From NCBI GenBank assembly GCA_958295665.1, contig OY282559.1:434001-498000 (forward strand): a DNA stretch of 64,000 nucleotides, given 5' to 3'. The DNA comes from Tipula vernalis. Lineage: Eukaryota; Arthropoda; Insecta; Diptera; Tipulidae. Below the pieces are notes generated by a model. It saw only the letters and a program-made list of their open reading frames with translations, made no database searches and was not told where the DNA came from. The number at the start of each line of letters is the position of its first letter. Within the stretch, counting starts at the first letter, position 1. The translations under genes and the position numbers were made by a program. Positions 1 through 11,665 of the stretch are shown here, piece by piece.

Positions 1-67
1 AAATAACTCAAAGACCATCTGTTATTTCAAATGATTTTGTATTAAATATTATATAAGTCTGCTCGAT

Positions 68-260
68 GTTAACCAAATAACAAACTAAAGAATAACTGAA
101 ATTATTAACGTCTCGAATAAAAAATGATTTCCCTCTAACAACGCAATATTTTAAGCGCTGTATGAATTAATCGAGATTAGAGACAAAAACCATCAATTAC
201 GTTTACACTATAAGGAAATTTTGATTTTATTAATCCCTAGTCTGAACATAGCATAACTCT
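68..260. repeat. Interspersed repeat, copy 1 of a direct pair
   Basis: This block matches 5860-6120 in the same orientation, with scattered substitutions and small indels. Shared landmarks are the strings ATTAACGTCTCGAATAAAAA, TAATCGAGATTA and CACTATAAG, and a shared end near GAACATAGCAT. No coding potential is seen. It is an old interspersed repeat of unknown class. Confidence 0.6.
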
Positions 261-639
261 CGTAAAAGAAATTATTTTTAACAAAATTTTCCGATAATTT
301 AATGTAGCTATATTTGAAACAAAGAAAACTCAAACACATTACATAATTATTGTCTAAACTTATAAACAAATTAATTGTTCCAAAATTTAAAAAATTCAAA
401 TTTTTAATATGTTTTCTTCGTATGAAACGCTTCAAAATAACCTCCTTGATATATATGTAGGTACACCACTAAAACTCACATAAACACCGTCTCAAGGGTT
501 AATTGCATAAATGTCTTCCTGTAAGCTAACTGCATCAATATGTTATGAATATGGGCAAATTTAAATCATCAGGCTATATTAGACAACTAGCAAATTTAAT
601 ACTTCTAGTAATGTCGTTTGAACATAATATAAAAAATGG

Positions 640-1045
640 AGGTGTAGCCAACATGCGACTTTCTTTTACGAACAGAGAATTTTGAGAATTTTTTTTTTTA
701 TTTGTTTATAATTTTTGGAAACATTTTGTATTAAGTAGTTTTTTGTAAACCTTATACTTTTTAAGATATTTGCAAAATAAATTTTCTGGACCAAGGGAGT
801 GGCCACTTCCGGTCAGCCGATTTGGAGTAAAATTCACTGGGACCTCCCAATTTATCAAAAAGGCTTAAATCTGAAGTTTCAGTTCGATTGGTTAAACCAT
901 ATGGGCTGTAGAGAGGACACAGACAGACTGACAGACAGACACCATTTCGAAACCCACTTTTTCGGACTCAGGGGACCTTAAAACAAATAAATCTCTAAAA
1001 ATCTTAAGGTCCAAAATTTTTATGATTACTATACTTTATTTTACT
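640..1045 (+). repeat. About 0.4-kb interspersed repeat, copy 1 (inverted partner at 58.1-58.6 kb)
   Basis: The block runs from GGAGGTGTAGCCAAC to a TTTACTAGAG-like end. It has an inverted, clearly homologous copy at 58085-58550. Shared landmarks are GAGTGGCCACTTCCGG, the GACAGACTGACAGACAGAC tract and TTTCGAAACCCACTTTTTCGG. The 60-codon ORF inside it is not conserved in the partner and is a chance frame. The element resembles a non-autonomous DNA transposon, but I could not fix termini or a target duplication. Confidence 0.7.
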
Positions 1046-2870
1046 AGAGTGTAAAATTAGTGGCCCAGTATGTCACTTCTACTGAAATTTTCTGCTTATA
1101 GTGTCTGGTGATGCTAAATTTGAAGTTTTCTAATATTTTTTAGGGAATCAACGTAATGAGTGATAACAAAATAAATAGATTTAATTTTTATGTCTATTTA
1201 AACATTTTACAAAATATTTAAAAGGAACGCAAACCGAACCTAAAGTTTATTAAGTCATAAATTCATGCGAGTGTGACCAATGCAGAATGCTGCTACTTAA
1301 CCTAAACATTGGTTTTGTTCGCGGTTTTTATTTTGGATAGCGTATTCTATCTACGCTCACAATGTGTTTATTATTACTTCTCCCGAGTTCAAATTATTAT
1401 CAAATTATTCCCGAATTTAAATAAAAATTTAAATTAAACTAGTGATAATATATCCAAAGCGAAGGTGATCTATGCTACATTGGTGATACCCTTAACTCGA
1501 CATTTTTGATAAGTGAACAGTATATATACCTATATAAATATACATCAATGAAAACTGTTTTCTCTTTGCCATTCCTCTAAGCAAAGAATAATCAAATAAA
1601 AGACACGTAACTCGCCACATAGAATGTTGCGTTAGTTAGTTGGAATTGAACCAGAATCTTTCGCTGGGAGCCAAAATTATTGGAATACATAAAAAAAATT
1701 TAATATGGCGTTTGTTCGAGTCATCTACTGTTATGGATGTATATTCTTCGGCGGTAAACGGTACACATAAACAAACCATTGAAGTGACGAGCAACCTTGG
1801 AAACCATCAACTTAATTACTGAAGGTGAAGTATAATTAAAAATTATTAATATTTGTGAATTTGTCTACCTTTATATATAAGTTATTAGTTCTAAGTTGCA
1901 TGATTCTTTTCTTCTTAAATTTCTTTTGGTGTTGTACTAATATTATTTCAACTTTGCGTGACAATGGTCAGATAATTTCCTACGATACAGTGCAAGCTTC
2001 ATGTATCAATTATTTCAACTGGGTGCTCATTTTTTTTTTTTTGTTTGTTTGTTAGATCACTGAACGCAATTTTTGTTTGCAGTATGACTGATCAGCGATG
2101 GCGTTATTCGTCCTAGCCCACTCTAGAAAAACGCTGACTGCTACACCCGGTAAGAAAGCGTTCCGCCATAGCTGATGCTGAGTGACCCGAGTCATACGTT
2201 ACAAAGAAAGCTATTTAATGTCTATTTATACATAGTTTATAGTTTGTTTACAATTTTTTATATTTCAGTTACCTTAGAATACAAACATAAATCACATGTT
2301 CATTCAACTTGAGATTATCCCGTTTGTTGTACTACAAAACTGTCGATGAAAATTATGAATGAGTGCTATCTAGTAATTCTGTTAAATAGTTTTGTTAAAT
2401 CAATAACGAAATTTTGTGTACGATTGTTGTATTTCCACCAGATGGTACCGAGTGCTATATAAATTTGGTGAAAATAGATAATTCGGAATCGCGTAATTTA
2501 TCATTATAAATATACAGAGTCCTATCAATTGAATTTATATTGTCTTACGAGCTTGTTTGTAATATATAGAAATTCCCTATTTAAACTAAAACAGTTTTAG
2601 TTTAGTGTCACGTATTATTCTTTGATTAATTTTGAATAAATTTTTTTTTTTCAAGAGTGCCTGAGCTATATTGTGTCAAGGAAAAACGGATTAGAATCCC
2701 AAAACCGGGACATCCTGTATATTATACAAGAGAAAAGTCTACAAAGTTGACTTGCATTTATAATACAATACAATGTGAACAGGGTAGAATAAAAATTAAA
2801 TTAAAATTAAAAAAGAGTTAAAATTGATATAAAAAACAAAATTCAAAAAGCTACTGCCATTTTCTGGCAG
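1046..2870. other. Gene-free stretch, low-complexity and AT-rich
   Basis: I see no supported gene here. At 2085-2205 a small imperfect inverted repeat pairs TATGACTGATCAGCGATGGC with a GCCATAGCTGATGCTGAGTG arm, so it may be a short foldback element. The text around 1480-1500 (CATTGGTGATACCC) faintly recalls the start of an LTR-retrotransposon leader, too weakly to call. Confidence 0.4.
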
Positions 2871-4240
2871 TCTAGAAAGCTTTTGGGAAATCGTGGGGCC
2901 TGAGCCCCAAAATCTTAATATTTATTTATAAATCGTTGGTTTTACCAATCCTTTCATATGCCTCCATTGTTTGGTGACCAATGGTTAAAGACTTATTTAA
3001 TTAAACTTAATGGACTGCAAAATATTGCTTGTAGAGCCATTACTTGAGCTATGTCTTCTACTCCACTTCTTGCAACGGAGTCTATTTTGTGTCTGCCACA
3101 GTTGAACACCTTCATTCTAGGCACTGCTTGCTCTGCGGCGAATCGCTTGAGATGCATTGCTGCATGGTGTGTTCTAGGTGCAATGGTGGGGCATAGACTA
3201 TTCATTAATAAATACTTTTCATAAATACCAGAAATTAATATACTATATTTAATGATAGGCTTTAGCCTGAGTTCAACTTCGAAAATGTATTCTCGGTGGT
3301 TTATCCATCGAGAGATTTGTGGTCCTCGCAGCAATTTCTGAAAACTTTATCGAAGTCTCTTGCCTTCTTTTCTGATGGCTCGTGCTCTGAACTTGGTGCT
3401 GGATTTGGAACTTATGCCCTTTGAATGATTTCAGACTATTTGTTAGTCTGGGTTCGCAATGCACTGTCTTTCAGACAGAATTAGTAGCTTTGATTCTTAG
3501 TGTTATTAAGGATTAGAGTCTTGCTATTTGTAAAGCTGTGCTGAATTCATTAAAAAATCCCTTGACTATTTCCAAACCTCTTAAGTACTGTAAGCACTTC
3601 ATCAACTTTCTTTGTTCTAACAATAGAGTTACTGTCTTATGGGTACCGGCTCATTGTGAAATTGAAGGTAATAAGATCGCCGATTCCCTAGCCAAAGGCG
3701 GTTCGCGATTAACATTAATCGGTAAGAAGACTATTAAAAACTTCGCTTATAGCGGTAAGAAGACTATTAAAAACTTCGCTCTTAAAGAGCTAAGGCTGAA
3801 TTGACTGTGCTACTTCTAGTTGCCGTAAGGCAAACCACTTTATTAGTGAAACAGATCGGAGGTTTACTAAGTTTGCTTTATCTTTAAAAAGAGACCACTC
3901 AGAATGCTGGTCAGAATTCTCAATGGCCATGTTCGTTTTAAGGATCATTTATGATGATATATTTGATGAATGCCTCGAAGAGATAGACAGCAGTATTCAC
4001 TTTGTATGCAATTGTCCGGCTTTCCAAAGTGTTTGTTTTCAATTGTTTAATTGTAGGACTTTCGATATATGTAGGCTGCCTTCTCTCTCTTGGTCTAAAC
4101 TGATCCAGTTTGCCAAGGTTGCAGTGCGCATTAGAATCCTAGGCATCCATGCATCATGGGTTCTTGTGGTATTGAGTGCGGAACCTCTGTGGGTTCCAAC
4201 CAATTTCAATATTAGTATAATAATATTCCTTTTATGGAAC
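2870..4240 (+). mobile_element. Non-LTR retrotransposon relic (RT thumb plus RNase H), R1/I/jockey group
   Basis: Frameshifts and stops break the frame, but pieces are clear. At about 2896-2970 a plus frame reads WGLSPKILIFIYKSLVLPIL followed by SYASIVW, the end of a LINE reverse transcriptase. At about 3630-3715 a frame reads VTVLWVPAHCEIEGNKIADS, the RNase H segment with its His and Asp residues. At 3925-4080 the Cys-rich tail typical of these polyproteins follows (SIHFVCNCPAF). A 33-bp unit is tandemly duplicated at 3720-3780. No intact ORF remains, so it is a dead 5'-truncated copy. Confidence 0.85.
3720..3780 (+). repeat. 33-bp tandem duplication inside the LINE RNase H relic
   Basis: A 33-nt unit starting CGGTAAGAAGACTATTAAAA at 3720 is followed directly by 28 identical bases from 3753. 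The duplication is a multiple of three, so it adds 11 codons in frame. Identity is complete over the visible second copy, so it is younger than the frame decay around it. Confidence 0.9.
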
Positions 4241-4435
4241 AATACAATTTTATATATCGGTTGTTTCCTAAAATTTGATACATTTTGTTTTTCATGTACA
4301 AAAATTCAAAATGATGGAAATTTAACTTACTTTTTAGTCCGATTATTTCAGTCGAAACGCGTAGACGCTCCAGTTGTTGGATTCATACATGAAGTTAGCG
4401 ACTGGTGGTCCATCCTAATTTTATAATCTAAGAGA

Positions 4436-4540
4436 CAAAGAATGATTGAAAAGCGAAATAGAGCTCAATTTTATTCTTGATACAAGAGAGAAAACTATCG
4501 AAATCGATTCGAAAATGATGTTACAAGTACGACATGTCAC
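4436..4540. repeat. Short interspersed repeat shared with 9145-9236
   Basis: The sequence from ATTGAAAAGCGAAATAGAG to AAAATGATGTTA matches 9145-9236 in the same orientation (ATTGAAAAGTGAAATAGAG to AAAGTGATGTTA). No ORF is present and no class can be assigned. Confidence 0.55.
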
Positions 4541-5859
4541 GCCAGAATAGTGCTACAAAGCAATTTTATTAGTACCTAAGTATTAAACTAAAGTAAGAAA
4601 TCATGAAAATTGTCGGACACAATTGTGGAATTGTATTTTGGTGTATTCCTACTGAATTACTTATTTTATCTTCTTAAATTTTGTGAAGAGAATAAAATAA
4701 TTATCAATAAATTAACATTTTCGGCTGAAATTTTGACAAAGTTTTAAATTCAAATACTAAACTGCATTAATGAAGCCTAAAAATTTATTAAATAATGTTA
4801 TTAAATAAATTATTTCAGGCCGATTAATTAAGCCGTTTGAGCAGTTGAGAGATGGCATACCAACAGTCAGTTCTGCAAACTTAGATCAGGTGATGGGTAC
4901 AAAATAGTATAAAAAAAATTGAAAATAATATATAAAGTCATTTGGCGGCCACACCTCAATTTTGAACACAACACAGACTGGGCCTATTATAAGGTACATG
5001 CCTATGATGTCAAACCAATAATGTTATCGGGCAGATTATACTCAATAGCCTAACAAACAAGTACGTAATAATCATAAGAAACAATACAACAAATGGCTCA
5101 AACTGGAATTGCGTATTGTGGGATAATGGAGTATTTACCCTATTCAAATAAAAATAGTTTATAATTTTATCTCAAAAATAAGTTTTGTTTGGAAAATTCT
5201 AATTGGCTGAGGATGGTAGAGGAATCAAACAATTCGCCAATTTTTTTTTTTGTTTTTTTGTTGGTAACTTTAACAAGTTGCCAAGGTTAATTAAACTTAA
5301 CAAGCTTATTAAAACCGAATTTTACAATTATTGAATATCAAAAAATGGTAACTCACTTGTAAATGAATAGGAACTTTCTTAACTGGTGCAACCGACATAT
5401 TTTCCGCTCCAAATACACTTCAAAACTATAATTTTCAGTATACTACTTTCACTGTCGCACCACACACGTTTAACAAAAATTAGAATATTCTATTTTTATA
5501 TACGGAACAGTTAAATCACTTAATTTATTTTTATTTTCTATAACAGCTGTTTCACAATTTTTCACTTTAACTAATAGGAGTAGCTTAATTTTCAAATTCT
5601 ACCCTTCTTTTTAGCACAAAATGTTTAGTATTAGCCTTTTTCTCGAACCACCTAAAAAGAATAAAAAAAAACAATACAAAATTAAATACAGAACGTATAC
5701 AATTAGTAAAAAACATAGATCATTTATTTACATACATTTAAAAATACGTTATCTATTTAATTTAAAAACTAATTTTAAAATTTAATGAAGGAAATTAATT
5801 TTTTAATTTTAACTGGTTTAGGTATGTAATAGGTATAAAATAATTCATAAAATATAACA
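4541..5859. other. Gene-free AT-rich stretch
   Basis: No open frame with recognisable content, RNA gene or clear repeat boundary is seen here. Sequence is mostly poly(A)/poly(T)-rich. Confidence 0.4.
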
Positions 5860-6120
5860 TTCAATGGCAAACTAAAGACTAATTGAAATTATTAACGTCT
5901 CGAATAAAAAAATTATTTCGCTCTAACAACGCAGTATTTTAAGCTGTAAGAACTAATCGAGATTACAGACAAAATCCATCAATTATTTGACTACTACTTT
6001 AATCTATAATTGAAACGGCATTAACTTAATCTTCGATGTTCACACTATAAGAACATCTAGATTTACTAGTTAATCGACATTACTAATCCCTACCTTGTTT
6101 GAACATAGCATTAGTTAAAA
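5860..6120. repeat. Interspersed repeat, copy 2 of a direct pair
   Basis: Partner of 68-260 in the same orientation, 5.8 kb away. Both carry the ATTAACGTCTCGAATAAAAA core. This copy has a roughly 50-nt extra segment near 5990-6040 relative to the first. Confidence 0.6.
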
Positions 6121-6520
6121 GTGAAAAAAAATTCATTGTGAATGCTCCGTAGATTTTAGGAATTATCTTTTCGATCACTGTAGGTACAATTGAATGAAGC
6201 GTTAAAACATTTGGAAGTAATCTGAGGAGTCCCGTCTTTTGTTCCTATCACTGTATGTTCCTTTTTTATTTTTTAACGAGCAGGAATAAAATAGATATTA
6301 GTGGCATTCCAATCGACCATCGCAAGCAAGCACTTATAGATCATATTTGTTATTAATTTAAAATAATAAAGCTAAAATATATTCTTTAAAGATTTATTTT
6401 AATATTTTATTACCGTAAATTTAAAAAATTAAACCACAATCGCATTATTAGTGGCCTTCCCCTTATTCTTTTGCCTTTATTTCTGAATTGGGTGTGGTCT
6501 ACATATTTAGTATGTACATA

Positions 6521-6645
6521 ATGTTGTTTTCGATTGACCAAAAAAACTAAATGCCGGACCAAATACCGCCGGGCATAGTAGACAATGATCGAGTTTAGTT
6601 TTTTTCTGCACTGAGTTTCGTATTTTGGTCAATCGAAAACGACAT
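6521..6645. repeat. Foldback MITE, about 125 bp
   Basis: The left arm at 6521-6544 (TTTTCGATTGACCAAAA) is mirrored by the right arm at 6623-6645 (TTTTGGTCAATCGAAAAC), giving an inverted repeat of about 22 bp around an 80-bp core. There is no coding sequence. It is probably a non-autonomous DNA transposon; no target duplication is obvious. Confidence 0.7.
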
Positions 6646-7095
6646 AAGTCAATTGGCTTGTTGGTTAATTTTGCGAGAAGAAATTGTTAGCAGAGATTAC
6701 GAATTTTGATCATCTTTTTTTATCCCCTTCAAATTAATTTGTTTTTTAATATAAAAAAATAATAATAATTTGAGGGTGTAAAAAGATGCTGAAAATCCAA
6801 AAATTTGTGGTCAGGGCAAATTTATTTCTCGCTGAATCCATTTATGTCACCTTAAATAAATTTTTCTTATTCATCAGGCCCGTGCTATTTAGAATTTTTG
6901 TTTGTTTTCTACTTAAACATATTACAATTATACAAGTAATAAACTGATAACCTTATATAAGTGATAAGCTGATAACCCGGCTCTAAAGTGGTGCATTGAA
7001 AGCCGATTCAAACAATTTTTTTCAACAACAAATATGTATCGGGAACAAACGACAATTTTATCTAGACTAGAGCCTTGACCACAGAACCATCAGTG

Positions 7096-7212
7096 GGTCT
7101 ATTTTTTTATTCATTCTTACTGTGCAGTGAATTTGAAGTGTTCCAATTTTTCCTTGTTTCTCCAATAGAAGGAAAGATAACGAAAAATAATGAACTGCAT
7201 CGCACAATGAAT
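7096..7212. repeat. Foldback MITE, about 117 bp
   Basis: The left arm reads GGGTCTATTTTTTTATTCAT and the right arm, read inverted, GGCTCTATTTTTATTCAT, each followed by a related GTGC..GCAG string. The arms are about 30 bp with a few mismatches. No coding content. Confidence 0.6.
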
Positions 7213-8546
7213 AAAAATAGAGCCAATGTTGAATAATTCATATTTTTATCCCCCCACCTCCCCCTAAGCCATTGGATATTATCAAAAAAAAAAATCGGGC
7301 GAAATTCAAATCAATAACTTATGTAATCGATCACATTTTAAATAAACTTCGCCTTAACCAAACGATATGTCTATTAACTTCATGAAATAAAAACTTGTTG
7401 AACACTTTAAAAGGAGAAATCTTCGAACTACACTATCAGAAGATTTTAAAATTCAAGCTTTACCAAGATGAACTTCCGGTTTTAAAAAATAAAAGAAACA
7501 TTTTTCCGTAGAAATATTTTGCACCAAAAATAACAAAACGGATTTATTACATAAAAAACTCTTTCTTTAAATATAACAATAACCAGAAAAATCGATATTT
7601 TCTTTCCATTTTCTCTTTTCGAATGCACCCACATGACTTGAAAATTCTCACGATGAGCATCGGTAATATTAACCGAAATTAACCCACAAGTATAAAATAA
7701 TGTTAGTTAAATCAAACTAATTCTTAATGTTAAATACGTATGCACTAATAATTGAATTTCGAATCTATTCTCTAGACACAGTAACATTACCAACAATTAT
7801 AATTCACAACTACACAACTTATAACAGTATATTCTACAAAAACTTCTCAACCGAACGAGATGAAAAACCGAACTGAAATGTAATAAAAGTAAAATAAAGT
7901 ATTGAATTGAGTGAAATAAGAAAAATGAAAATTTCCGGTAAACTACTTCGCGACAGGGACAAGGCTATTTCTTTGAAAGACAATTTGTCGAAAATACATT
8001 TGATCGATAAATAATTTTGTATCGAATTCTTTGGGGAAAAAAATTAATCCGGATCAAAAAATTGATCTGAAAATATGAAAAGATGATTTTAACAAATCTG
8101 GATTTTTTGGCAGATTTTATCCGAATTTCACAAACATATAGAAATGTAAACGTCAAAATTAGATAAACAAAAATAAGACGCTATTTTCATAAATCATTTG
8201 TGGTTATATTTTGATGCGAATAGTTGAGTTTTATTCTAAATTAAATTTTCTTAAGGTAACTTTAGATTTCACAATACAATATGTAAAATGCTGTAAGCTG
8301 GGTAAACATTACCTCACTTTTTTGTTTGTTATTTTTTCACCAATTCAACTACAAATGGATCAATTTTTTTTTTTTTTTTCATATTCTTTGGCAAATAAAA
8401 ATATCGATATTTTTTGAAAATCGAAAGAATATGGCATTAGTTAAACCAGTAGCGGAATTACCACTCAAACAGTTCCAAAAATGGATGGTTTCGGCTTAAA
8501 TGGTCATTTCTCAATTAAAATTGTGAAATTACTGTAAATTTATTTA
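7213..8546. other. Gene-free AT-rich stretch
   Basis: Two short open frames (63 and 68 codons) lie here, but both are low-complexity, match nothing I know and look like chance. Nothing else is supported. Confidence 0.4.
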
Positions 8547-8547
8547 T

Positions 8548-8850
8548 TTATGCGACGTTGGACAAATCGAGTTTGCACTTATCAAATGCATTCCTCGCTT
8601 CGTCCGTCCACGTTAACAGCGTTCGATCGTTTTTCTTATTTCTGGGAATCATTTCCAGTAATTTAACTTGAGTTTCCATGGCGTTTGGTAAAAACTTGTA
8701 ATAATAGTTGATTGTCGCCAAAAAACTTTTTAGTTGATTTACCACTGTCGGAAGTGGAAAGGATTTGATGGCTTCGATATTGTCGGGCAGCGGCAAAAGC
8801 CCTTCGGTTGAAACGCGAGGTCCAAGAAAATGAATCTCCTGCCGATATTT
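8548..8850 (-). mobile_element. Ty3/gypsy-type retrotransposon pol fragment
   Basis: The minus strand reads continuously for about 100 codons. It begins KYRQEIHFLGPRVSTEGLLP and continues with LKSFLATINYYYKFLPNA and TLLTWTDEARNAFDKCK. This is the end of a Ty3/gypsy reverse transcriptase and the linker to its RNase H. The characteristic features are the FLG motif, the LPLPD..EAI segment, the FL..INYY.KFLPNA helix and LTWT.EA..AF. It is open across the fragment but has no flanking domains or LTRs, so it is a short orphan piece. Confidence 0.85.
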
Positions 8851-8959
8851 ATTTTAATTATTATTTTTTTTATTTTAACCTCCAAAAAATTTTTGCACCA
8901 CGTTTTTTCTCGTCCGCCTCTTCTGCTAATTTCAATCTGATCTGATTTTGTTTTAATTT

Positions 8960-9070
8960 TCTGTTTTTTATGAATATTTTGTGCGGTATAAAACCGACTA
9001 TGGCAGATAGTAAAATAGTATTATGTATACTATTTTGCAATTATACTATCTACGGTGTAAAGCCAGTAAA
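8960..9070. repeat. Short repeat shared with 34.67-34.98 kb
   Basis: The motif TAAAACCGACTATGG followed by GATAGTAAAATAGTATTA recurs at 34921-34955, and the companion ACTATTTTGCAAT string recurs near 34690. In the Unc-76 intron copy the two halves lie about 200 bp apart in the opposite order. Confidence 0.6.
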
Positions 9071-9718
9071 AGAATCATGAATATAAGCAGAAATAGAATG
9101 TTGTTTTATTCGAGCAAGCTGAGACAGCAGCAAAAAAGCATAATTGAAAAGTGAAATAGAGTAAAATTATATTCTTGAAAGAAGAGACAAAACTCTATAG
9201 AATTCGATTCGAAAGTGATGTTAGAACATCCCACCCCTGTTAATTCATGTCTATCGAAAGTGCTTCATATTATCATTCATTCGTATTGGTTTTGATTTTG
9301 AGCTTATAATTACTCTGTAGGTAGGTATTCTTCTATAACCAATATATAATAATATCTGTAAATGTTTTTTTTAAATTAAATATTCTTCTAATAACAATGA
9401 ACCAAAAATTTGATTCAGTTTGAATCAAATAAATCCGCGAATTGAATTGAAATTAATGATAGTTTTTGTTAAACTATTCCTAATTAGTAATTTTTTATTT
9501 TTTAATATTTACGAGTATATTTATGTTGTTCCTTATTTGATGAAGTAAACAGAATTTATTTAAAAACCAAAAAAAGCTAAACAATGGTTTTTAATTATTT
9601 ATTTATTTCTGAACTGTAACCGAAACCGACAACATAATTATAACGAAAGACAAACAGAAAGGTAACAAAAAACCTAAAACAAAATTAGGAAAACACGATC
9701 CTAAACCAAAAACGAAAT

Positions 9719-9972
9719 GGCTAGCATTGGTTTTAGCTGTCTCAGTCAAGTGGCGCCATTTATTTCTTGGTGTGGAAATATTAATAACTAAAAATCGCTG
9801 TTTATTTAATTAAAAAAACATTAAATCTTCCTTTTCCAAAATTTGCAAACATAATACACAATTGAATAAACATTAGTAAATTCCTATTTTAATTTAAAAA
9901 CAAATTAAATCTTCCTTTCCAAAATTTGCCATCGTCACCTGTCAAGTGAGACAGCTAAAACCAATCCGTGCC
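9719..9972. mobile_element. hAT-like MITE with perfect 8-bp target duplication
   Basis: The element is 254 bp. The left end (GGCTAGCATTGGTTTTAGCT) and the inverted right end (GGCACGGATTGGTTTTAGCT) form terminal repeats of about 35 bp that continue GTCTCA. It is flanked on both sides by AACGAAAT (9711-9718 and 9973-9980). An 8-bp duplication is typical of hAT and P superfamilies. The centre is AT-rich with no ORF, so it is non-autonomous and needs a transposase from elsewhere. Confidence 0.88.
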
Positions 9973-9994
9973 AACGAAATTATTTTTTACTTAA

Positions 9995-10123
9995 TCCTAG
10001 TGTTTCCTCGGTCAAACGTGATAAAAAATATCATGATACTGCACGTCATTTACTTATAATTAAAATTATTAAATTTCTTTTGTATAAAAAAACAATATTT
10101 TTTGACAGGTAAAACCAAAAACC
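9995..10123. repeat. Partial copy of the ATATCATGATAT palindrome element
   Basis: The string CCTAGTGTTTCCTCGG, then CAAACGTGATAAAAAATATC, recurs at 11269-11305 with one substitution. It appears to mark an outer pair of ends around the two large repeats at 10124-11265. Confidence 0.5.
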
Positions 10124-10785
10124 CTAGTGTTCAATCGGGCAAAAATGATAAAAAATATCATGATATTTTTTATCACTTTTGGCATTAAACGCACTCATTT
10201 ATCACACACAAAAACCAACTTTTTTCTTGGTTCCAGCTGTCAATTTTGAATTAATTTTCTTTATGATATTTTCGGTACTTAAATTAAATTGGATTTGCTT
10301 TTTTAAGATATTTATATGATATTTACACAGTCACCTATTTATTTAAACATAAATAATAATTTATATTTGGAAGTTTCGTCTGAGAACACAAACACAACGA
10401 AACTCAAACTAAAATTATTTGTGTCTCCAATATTTGGATAAAAACCAAATAGTTTCAATATCAAAATAGTTTATAAAAAAGAAATAATTAAAATATATAA
10501 CATTTAATTAAAAACCTGACGACAAAATGAGTTTATTGAATTTTACAAAGCGATTTAAAACCAAATGTAACATTTAAAATCAATTTATCATTTTTTATCA
10601 ATTTTGGTTGTTCAATCGGGTTTGACGTACAATATTACAAAATGAAGTTAGGGTGGGATAAAATATCATGATATTTTTTATCATTTTTGCACGATTGAAC
10701 ACGTCCAACATTCTAGGATTTTTTGGTGATAAATGAGTGCGTTTTATGGCAAATCGTGATACATTTTTGCCCGATTGAACACTAG
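10124..10785. mobile_element. Terminal-inverted-repeat element, about 660 bp, copy 1 of a tandem pair
   Basis: The left end CTAGTGTTCAATCGGGCAAA is mirrored at 10762-10785 by TTTGCCCGATTGAACACTAG. Inside lies a perfect 28-bp palindrome (10147-10174) centred on ATATCATGATAT. A core of about 480 bp is repeated at 10790-11265. An internal pair (TTCAATCGGGTTT and ACGATTGAACACG near 10612 and 10700) indicates nested or rearranged ends. The 79-codon frame inside is chance. It is a non-autonomous DNA element with no transposase. Confidence 0.75.
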
Positions 10786-11310
10786 GAATGATAAAAAATA
10801 TCATGATATTTTTTATCACTTTTGCCATTAAACGCACTCATTTATCACACAAAAAACCAACTTTTTTCTTGGTTCCAGCTGTCAATTTTGAATTTATTTT
10901 CTTTATGATATTTTCGGTACTTAAATTAAATTAAATTTGATTTTTTAAGATATTTATATAGTATTGACACAGTCACCTATTTATTTAAACATAAATAATA
11001 ATTTGTATTTCGAAGTTTTGTCTGAGAACATAAACACAAAAACTCAAACTAAAATTATTTGTGTCTCCAATATTTGGATAAAAACCAAATAATTTCAATA
11101 TCAAAATAATTTATAAAAAAATAATTAAAAAATATATACATTTAATTAAAAATCTGGCGACAAAACGAGTTTATTAAATTTTACAAAGCGATTTAAAATC
11201 AAATGTAACATTTAAACTCAATTTATCATTTTTTATCAATTTTGGTTGTTCAATCGGGTTTATTTAGGAGTGTTTCCTCGGCCAAACGTGATAAAAAATA
11301 TCTTCACACA
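10786..11310. mobile_element. Second copy of the same TIR element, partial
   Basis: This copy starts with the same perfect palindrome (10790-10817) and then tracks copy 1 closely, including TTCTTGGTTCCAGCTGTCAA and TTGTGTCTCCAATATTTGG, to TTCAATCGGGTTT at about 11262. It ends with the GTGTTTCCTCGG string also seen at 9998. Small indels separate the copies. Confidence 0.72.
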
Positions 11311-11367
11311 ACCACCGATTTTATATTTTTATCTCAACATATTTTTGCTGATAAACATTTTTTCACA

Positions 11368-11665
11368 ATTGACGATTGGAGCATCACAGATTCCACCTAG
11401 AGGAAAATTTTTAAACTGAGGTAGCTGCTAATTTGACGTTCGAAATTGTTGTAAAGAATTCCAATTTTGAACTGTAAACACAATTTTTACTTACCAGATT
11501 GCTAATAATTGTAAATAATTCATATTTTGGATTATAAAAACAATTTTTAACTACCGGATTGCAAAATATCCTTTCGTCGCATTTATGAGAAATGTCATTT
11601 TAGCAGTTGCCTCATTTGAACTTTCTTCCTCGAGAGGCGCTTTCTCTACTTTTACAATCGTCAAT
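11368..11665 (+). mobile_element. MITE family with TTGACGATTG ends, copy 1 (upstream of CENP-C)
   Basis: The 296-bp element has inverted ends TTGACGATTG and CAATCGTCAA. It matches 17183-17480 base for base over most of its length, with substitutions and small indels, and matches parts of 17489-17585 and 21003-21262. Its right end lies about 425 bp before the CENP-C start codon, so it may sit in the promoter or 5' region. No ORF. Confidence 0.88.

Noticed and set aside
1440..1660. Possible LTR-retrotransposon leader (CATTGGTGATACCC)
   Set aside because: No paired LTR, primer-binding site or gag frame could be located.
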